Part shown: one piece after another, positions 61,001 through 64,000 of the stretch | Position numbering within the stretch: position 1 is the first letter of the stretch | Layout of the letters: every line of letters begins with the position of its first letter | Assembly: GCA_034190875.2 (NCBI GenBank) | Contig: CM067354.1 | Coordinates: forward strand, 68,044,521-68,108,520 | DNA: 64,000 bases | Direction of reading: 5' to 3' | From: Urechis unicinctus | Lineage: Eukaryota > Annelida > Polychaeta > Xenopneusta > Urechidae | The notes under the pieces: generated by a model | The model's database searches: none | What the model was told of the DNA's origin: nothing | The model's input: the letters and a program-made list of their open reading frames with translations, nothing else | Made by a program: the position numbers and the translations under genes

Positions 61001-63700
61001 GCAGCTCAACAAGGGGATATAAAAAATACGCGATCGTACCAGCACACGCAATGCCGGAGATACATTCATTTTATACTACGTCTCGAATTCAGGAAACTGC
61101 AACTCCATTGACCGGATTAAGCAACTGCCTTCGATGATAGATGGGAGTAAATGGGACTTTTCATTGATGAGGACGAACGGAAAAGTCAAAACGTTATGCA
61201 AAGTTTAATCCCTGAGCACATCACAGTCAGACGACTGATTGGAACATGCCATTGCATGGTGTGTTGCATGTGTGGCCCTCACAAAGACAGCTCCTCCTAA
61301 CCAATAGGACCTCAGCTTCCACCGAATCGCAACCAAGGGTATACGGGGAAAACATAGTAGTACTCATGTAATGTACGCTTAGATTCATTTGAATATTACA
61401 AGTACAATGTACTCACTTGGCCACACTTCTGATGAGGTCGGTTAGCTTATCTCTAGTCCTTTTACAACACAATACAACCAGTTATGACACGAACAGCTCT
61501 ATTCCACACGCCACATCATTGTCCAGCAGTGTAACAATAGGTCCAATATAACGGTTCAACATTTACAATGGGGTGAATTACAGGGTTCCGATGCAATTAT
61601 ATTTTATTCGTGGAAAACCACAGTAGGTTTTATACATATCGAATTATAAGTAGACCATACCACAGCCAGGCCGTTTGCTGCAAGAGAGTGTTTTCCGCTA
61701 AGTCATCAACTTGCCCTTTGTCTAACAATAACTCCAGTTCCGCCAGGCGACTCTGTCACGATAAACAAATAAATCTTGCAAAAAAGGAATGTTACAAACA
61801 AACGAATAAAATGCCAGCCATACACAAATTGAAACTCGCTTTTCATGCCTGCCGAGCACGATTTAACTAGTCACCGATCCACTGATATATCTCATGTCAA
61901 TCCGGCTAGGTGAGGTCGATCAAGTGAATGGGTTTATACAATTAAATTAATATAAGGTCGCAGTTTATTGACCAATGAGAGGATAAATCTCTAAGTAGCT
62001 GTTTCCCGATACATCTAAGGTCTAATACGCTGGGGTAGAATACTACAGGTTGACTTTACCCTAAACTTAGCCATCGACAAGAACACCGATTCATCACAAC
62101 ACACTGATATATACTGTTAATTCGTTTCGCAACTCCAGCAACATTTCGTGTCACATTGCTACTTGTTACACAGCGGGCCCACATAAAGACTCTTGGGTGT
62201 TCTTAATCAGGTAATTTATTACACAACCTTTCAGTCTATATGCCCTACCTGCATGCATGCTGTGAAGCACCTATTGACGAAGGCACGCCACCCATGCGCC
62301 ATAACAAAGCCCTGGTAGACGTCGTGGTGAGGTAGCGCCACGTCACCCAACAGGGTGTACAACATCTGATGGTAACTCCGACCATGTTGCAGAACGTGCG
62401 ACTTACGGGTCACTCCATCGCGTCCCGTCGTTATCGTCGGGTTGTAGCACATCAGCATGGAAGCTGAAAATGGCCAATCAGTCAAACTAATTCAAGTATA
62501 GCATAATGGCAAATATAACAGGGAGAGATACGCTCTGAGGCAACATACATCTACGAGTTCAAACACTTAAACAACAGCATAAATCATGACTGACCAGCTA
62601 GAGCCGATTTGAGTCCAGGGTGCTTGTTCTTGACGTACTCCGCGTGAAGCTTCTCTGGAATGTCGTTAACAAGACGGCTGCTCTTGCTGGTAGACGTGCT
62701 ACCAGTTGATAAGTGGAGAATTCCTCTGGGGATGTTGGAGATTTCTTCACCAAGAACGGATGTTAAGAAAACCTCCACACCTTCAATGGGATAAGTGAAC
62801 ACAACATTTCAGATGACAATTAAGCTGAACATATTGTGTGCTTACAATTATGAGAAATGAGCGTATTATGTGTGAAACGCATTTTAGAAAACAGCAAGAT
62901 CATCATCACAGGCAAGATATTTGCATGTGTATTTATATTACCGGTCCTACTGTCTGGTGAGCTGTTAGCGAGCAGTCGGAGATAACATATGCCGGGTGGC
63001 TTCTGCTGCGTGATGCTCCTATCATCGCTACCTTCAACCAGCGCCTGGGCCGACGCCGCCTCCACCACGTCACGCACCACCTGTCACAAATAGACATCGC
63101 AACTGCGTTGTATTATCGCTCAGTTTACAGGGAAATACAGCGATGGTGACAATTTGTGTGATTCACATGAGAGAGATCCGTGGATTTGTAAGTACTTCTG
63201 CATCGCTTCGCATATCTGAGCGCGTAATTAAGACATCATGCAAGCACTCTTCGCGAAGTGTGAGTTATCGAAGGGTAAAGTAGTTCTGTCTTCATCGCAA
63301 AAAACAACAACCCGAACAACCACCCTGCAGCAGTGTTTTCTTATTAACCATATCTAAGAAACTTCTACAAAACACTGCAATGTTGACTCTGAAGGCCTGA
63401 AATAACTGTCATCATCGATGGCGTGATTATATTACACACTACAGTAACTTGAGTATGATGAATCACATCTTGACCCAATTACAGATTCAAATCATGTAAT
63501 CCGCACTGACACTACGCAAAAAGAATGGAGAATGCCAGAAGTGGAAATCTAAACCAACACGCTACCTCACATGGGAGATGGTCGAGACGAAAGTGGTCCG
63601 TGGAGAATTGCGAAAGGGCTTTATAAGCAGACACCCGTACAACCGGATCGCCCGTGTTCGTGTAACGCCACAAGAGTCCGACTGCGTCTCGACAAAACTC
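52002..63700 (-). CDS. FOCAD: Focadhesin (FOCAD), C-terminal part of the gene
   Basis: Twenty-two exons on the minus strand, listed individually, encode sequence that follows vertebrate focadhesin in order. Landmarks: RLPG after SVLDSLMV; LNWASLLAPLMRFHTG for vertebrate VNWAALLSPLMRLNFG; RVQWMLHLMGFIKNLALG for RMEWLLELMGYIRNVA; ALEFLMTVFAMAVISW for ALDFFLLIFATAVVAW. Phases agree at nearly all joins. The visible part corresponds to roughly the last 60 percent of the 1801-residue human protein, including the C-terminal FOCAD (DUF3028) region. The protein is a helical-repeat scaffold, described at focal adhesions with vinculin and, with its plant relative RST1, as a partner of the SKI RNA-decay complex. 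Transposon element 2 sits in the intron between exons t and u. The 5' half is outside the window. Confidence 0.93.
52179..52391 (-). CDS. FOCAD: FOCAD exon u (ends at an in-frame stop)
   Basis: Acceptor AATGCAG, then ALEFLMTVFAMAVISWEP, LPSLLMTLLVPALGRLL and KAHGNS before TAA. A splice donor in phase with exon v is not visible; GGAAACAG is followed by CTAACA where GTAACA would be a normal donor. The decayed copy at 14.8 kb lacks the stop. Confidence 0.8.
   Translation of the reverse strand, partial: ALEFLMTVFAMAVISWEPSGIVSILSLPDFSHTNIMDSNILQNTWHLPSLLMTLLVPALGRLLSKAHGNS
52500..52519. repeat. Poly-C run
   Basis: About 20 C just inside the left end of element 2; length is likely uncertain in sequencing. 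Confidence 0.9.
52791..53864 (+). pseudogene. Internally deleted THAP transposase of Kolobok element 2
   Basis: MPYCCAFVCRNNEKSGVRFF keeps the first THAP Cys pair, then the frame fails. DLELLKSLGF and a basic KRRRASAKKS tail follow (to 53101), then KSSEVSHP and SSGVQANV (about 53230-53300), an acidic ADPDYDFTADAEMDTDD (about 53580-53625), and a C-terminus NVLPPIASLYEKP with LVGAHRCRYSM (about 53750-53845). Each piece matches a piece of element 1 in order (VPPPIAAQFEKP, LVGARRCRF). The catalytic middle is absent, so this is a non-autonomous relic. Confidence 0.72.
53845..54939 (-). pseudogene. P2RX7_C-like gene of Kolobok element 2 (broken)
   Basis: Starts MSSSGGDYEAPLHDTGDN (compare MSSSDEDYEASLDEM in element 1), then, further along the minus strand, EELPCITKHSRFLANCLNKY (about 54320-54400) for EEWPCMTEHPGFKSNCLDRY, and RYLAYRRLTFWIWHRPG with RDAFPNPGG-like sequence (about 53860-53985). 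The WCSC and CVCC segment was not found. Stops and frame changes are present in several places. Confidence 0.68.
55039..55046. promoter_or_regulatory. CRE-like TGACGTCA in element 2
   Basis: A perfect palindrome 100 bases upstream of the minus-strand start at 54939, in the same relative place as in element 1. Confidence 0.45.
55377..55524 (-). CDS. FOCAD: FOCAD exon t
   Basis: Acceptor ATTACAG, then DQQRATWLMGSVFLACR, RVQWMLHLMGFIKNLALG and TSLK to donor GTCGCT. Confidence 0.93.
55623..55810 (-). CDS. FOCAD: FOCAD exon s
   Basis: Acceptor TTTCTAG, then PAISQCLLHLPSTIASQ, NDLATPASYLKGLYS and DVIEAYLVRSH, with two bases carried to exon t. Confidence 0.9.
55930..56181 (-). CDS. FOCAD: FOCAD exon r
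   Basis: 84 codons: SSRIFLLRNLARVVSTLSD, FLDRCLLAVFVTADR and LLDALKQPDPVHYVSMLL to donor GTCAGT. Confidence 0.92.
56385..56503 (-). CDS. FOCAD: FOCAD exon q
   Basis: DDGELEQLCLTLGLSQAG and LASWLNTPLFESLQ to donor GTGAATAC; matches vertebrate QLCLEIMVTQAQ...GLWVTPPLIHSL. Decayed copies at 8.1 and 36.0 kb. Confidence 0.94.
56778..56906 (-). CDS. FOCAD: FOCAD exon p
   Basis: AGYTDEMVAETMSLLRIL, then LPPLNWASLLAPLMRFHT, one of the best conserved parts of the protein. Confidence 0.93.
57033..57152 (-). CDS. FOCAD: FOCAD exon o
   Basis: EIYLHAILIVSPVPMNYHY and SSLLRVAVDQLLQAAKS. The acceptor ACTTTAG at 57153 is chosen over one 25 bases upstream because only it keeps phase with exon n. Confidence 0.85.
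57214..57379 (-). CDS. FOCAD: FOCAD exon n
   Basis: SQAMRILLGQVSCGGQSVEL, AAWMTGLLHMSLGSSNQCRA, matching vertebrate AVWLLGHLHLSTLSSSQSRA. The start acceptor (GTAAAG) is the least certain boundary. Confidence 0.88.
57492..57569 (-). CDS. FOCAD: FOCAD exon m
   Basis: 26 codons, DIKLTYIKGLAGMCGVSRLL, between acceptor ATTGTAG and donor GTAAGT. Confidence 0.88.
57722..57844 (-). CDS. FOCAD: FOCAD exon l
   Basis: VSGVALALATLCQCLHSA and AVDLIDALMSSWTAGLDDQ; matches vertebrate SGFALALGNIVHGLS. Confidence 0.92.
57932..58051 (-). CDS. FOCAD: FOCAD exon k
   Basis: ALCLCNAVVAGAGFVSNVF and QDVVDQVVTKLYMLHTA, 40 codons, phase 0 at both ends. Confidence 0.9.
58182..58326 (-). CDS. FOCAD: FOCAD exon j
   Basis: YMGMAGYLSALCADGRHEA and HVASLQQQLSAAMEMAD. 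Decayed copies at 8.8, 15.3 and 35.3 kb. Confidence 0.93.
59736..59803 (-). CDS. FOCAD: FOCAD exon i
   Basis: GEAAVMKAGLTLEHSCFSD between acceptor GTGTTAG and donor GTAAGT; vertebrate LLLMKSLDALENCCFD. Preceded by the longest visible intron on its 3' side (1.4 kb). Confidence 0.9.
59935..60198 (-). CDS. FOCAD: FOCAD exon h
   Basis: 88 codons: ACIAISQLIPVLITSNADLV, FSVLDSLMVRLPGVKAP and MGLGLVLAHLHNERF. Decayed copies at 10.0, 17.5, 21.2 and 30.2 kb. Confidence 0.95.
60426..60651 (-). CDS. FOCAD: FOCAD exon g
   Basis: NALVALSSLAIATCSFG (vertebrate GNALLALSSLAVVVS) and MWLNIVTDTIYSTLDNKYQP. Phase joins exon f exactly. Confidence 0.95.
61417..61458 (-). CDS. FOCAD: FOCAD exon f (42-base microexon)
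   Basis: TRDKLTDLIRSVA after the split Trp codon from exon e; vertebrate VRDMLTDEITKAAA. Confidence 0.9.
61661..61752 (-). CDS. FOCAD: FOCAD exon e
   Basis: SRLAELELLLDKGQVDDLA and LQQTAWLW; vertebrate LGELELQL...STAWLW. Confidence 0.92.
62249..62463 (-). CDS. FOCAD: FOCAD exon d
   Basis: SMLMCYNPTITTGRDG, HGRSYHQMLYTLLGDVALP and GWRAFVNRCFTACMQ; vertebrate MLFCYDV...ASRGRSFKQ...AWLAYMNRAYHAILQ. Confidence 0.95.
62595..62780 (-). CDS. FOCAD: FOCAD exon c
   Basis: GVEVFLTSVLGEEISNIPRG and EYVKNKHPGLKSALAG; vertebrate MVNMPRGIYH...NKQPGLKPGLAG. Confidence 0.95.
62941..63080 (-). CDS. FOCAD: FOCAD exon b
   Basis: VVRDVVEAASAQALVEGSDD and PPGICYLRLLANSSP; vertebrate VPGSCYLKLLSLTPP. Donor at 62940 chosen because it gives the phase needed by exon c. 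Confidence 0.9.
63566..63700 (-). CDS. FOCAD: FOCAD exon a (first exon in window)
   Basis: 45 codons: EFCRDAVGLLWRYTNTGDPV and RVSAYKALSQFSTDHF; vertebrate VLSFLWTHTQNKDPIVANAA. Decayed copies at 10.6, 13.9, 24.1 and 29.5 kb. Earlier exons are beyond the right edge. Confidence 0.93.
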
Positions 63701-64000
63701 CTACAAACACATTCACTCACTAAACCAACATGAATAGGGATGAGAAGGATGAATAGCGGAAGAACTTACTAGCGAATATCTTAGCAACAGCTTAAATTGG
63801 CTCATTTATCATCGATGAAGATTTGTCAAACCTGGTATGACAGCGAATCTACTTGAAGAGCCTCAGCCAACGAGAGGAAGTTACACATGGCTGATAGCAC
63901 CAAAGTTCTGAAAGGATTACCCAATACATCTCAAAATGCGCTTTGATCAAAAGCTTTACCTGGCATTGCTTGCCCCGACTACTTATAAATCACCCATCTA

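Overview
The window is animal nuclear DNA, most likely from an aquatic invertebrate (lophotrochozoan or invertebrate deuterostome; species not resolvable here). The signs are a multi-exon animal gene with canonical GT-AG introns, very long (AT)n and (AC)n microsatellites, THAP-bearing DNA transposons of the Kolobok and ISL2EU types, a CR1/L2-like LINE fragment, and no prokaryotic gene layout.

The only clear host gene lies on the minus strand from the right edge down to about 52.0 kb. It is the C-terminal part of focadhesin (FOCAD). I could place 22 coding exons with matching splice phases for nearly all joins; the N-terminal half lies beyond the window. A Kolobok-type transposon (52485-55251) sits in the intron before the penultimate visible exons. 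The very 3' end is unclear: exon u runs into an in-frame stop without an obvious donor.

From about 6.7 to 37.9 kb the window is a decayed patchwork of duplicated pieces of this same gene, introns included, in both orientations. The outer layer is a large inverted repeat (left arm about 6.7-10.8 kb extending to 12.3 kb; right arm about 26.9-37.9 kb). Inside it are a direct repeat (about 11.6-14.7 against 19.5-25.1 kb) and a hairpin-like inverted repeat (about 12.8-14.7 against 16.2-17.4 kb). Recognisable copies of FOCAD exons a, b, g, h, i, j, q and u occur in gene order inside these blocks. None looks able to code.

Transposons inserted after the duplications act as time stamps, because the paired copy keeps the empty site: a Kolobok (31345-35187, TTAA target) in the right arm and an ISL2EU (22179-23714, AT target) in one direct repeat. 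A third TTAA-flanked element (39959-43648) carries two convergent, spliced genes that I do not recognise. Kolobok elements 1 and 2 share one layout: a THAP transposase facing a P2RX7_C-like zinc protein, tail to tail, with TGACGTCA motifs upstream.

The left 6 kb holds a transposase fragment, an ISL2EU-like exon, long (AT)n tracts and a degenerate satellite. The 43.7-52 kb stretch holds more (AT)n, weak copies of the duplicon, a LINE fragment and a minisatellite. All assignments come from reading translations and comparing segments by eye; no search was run.
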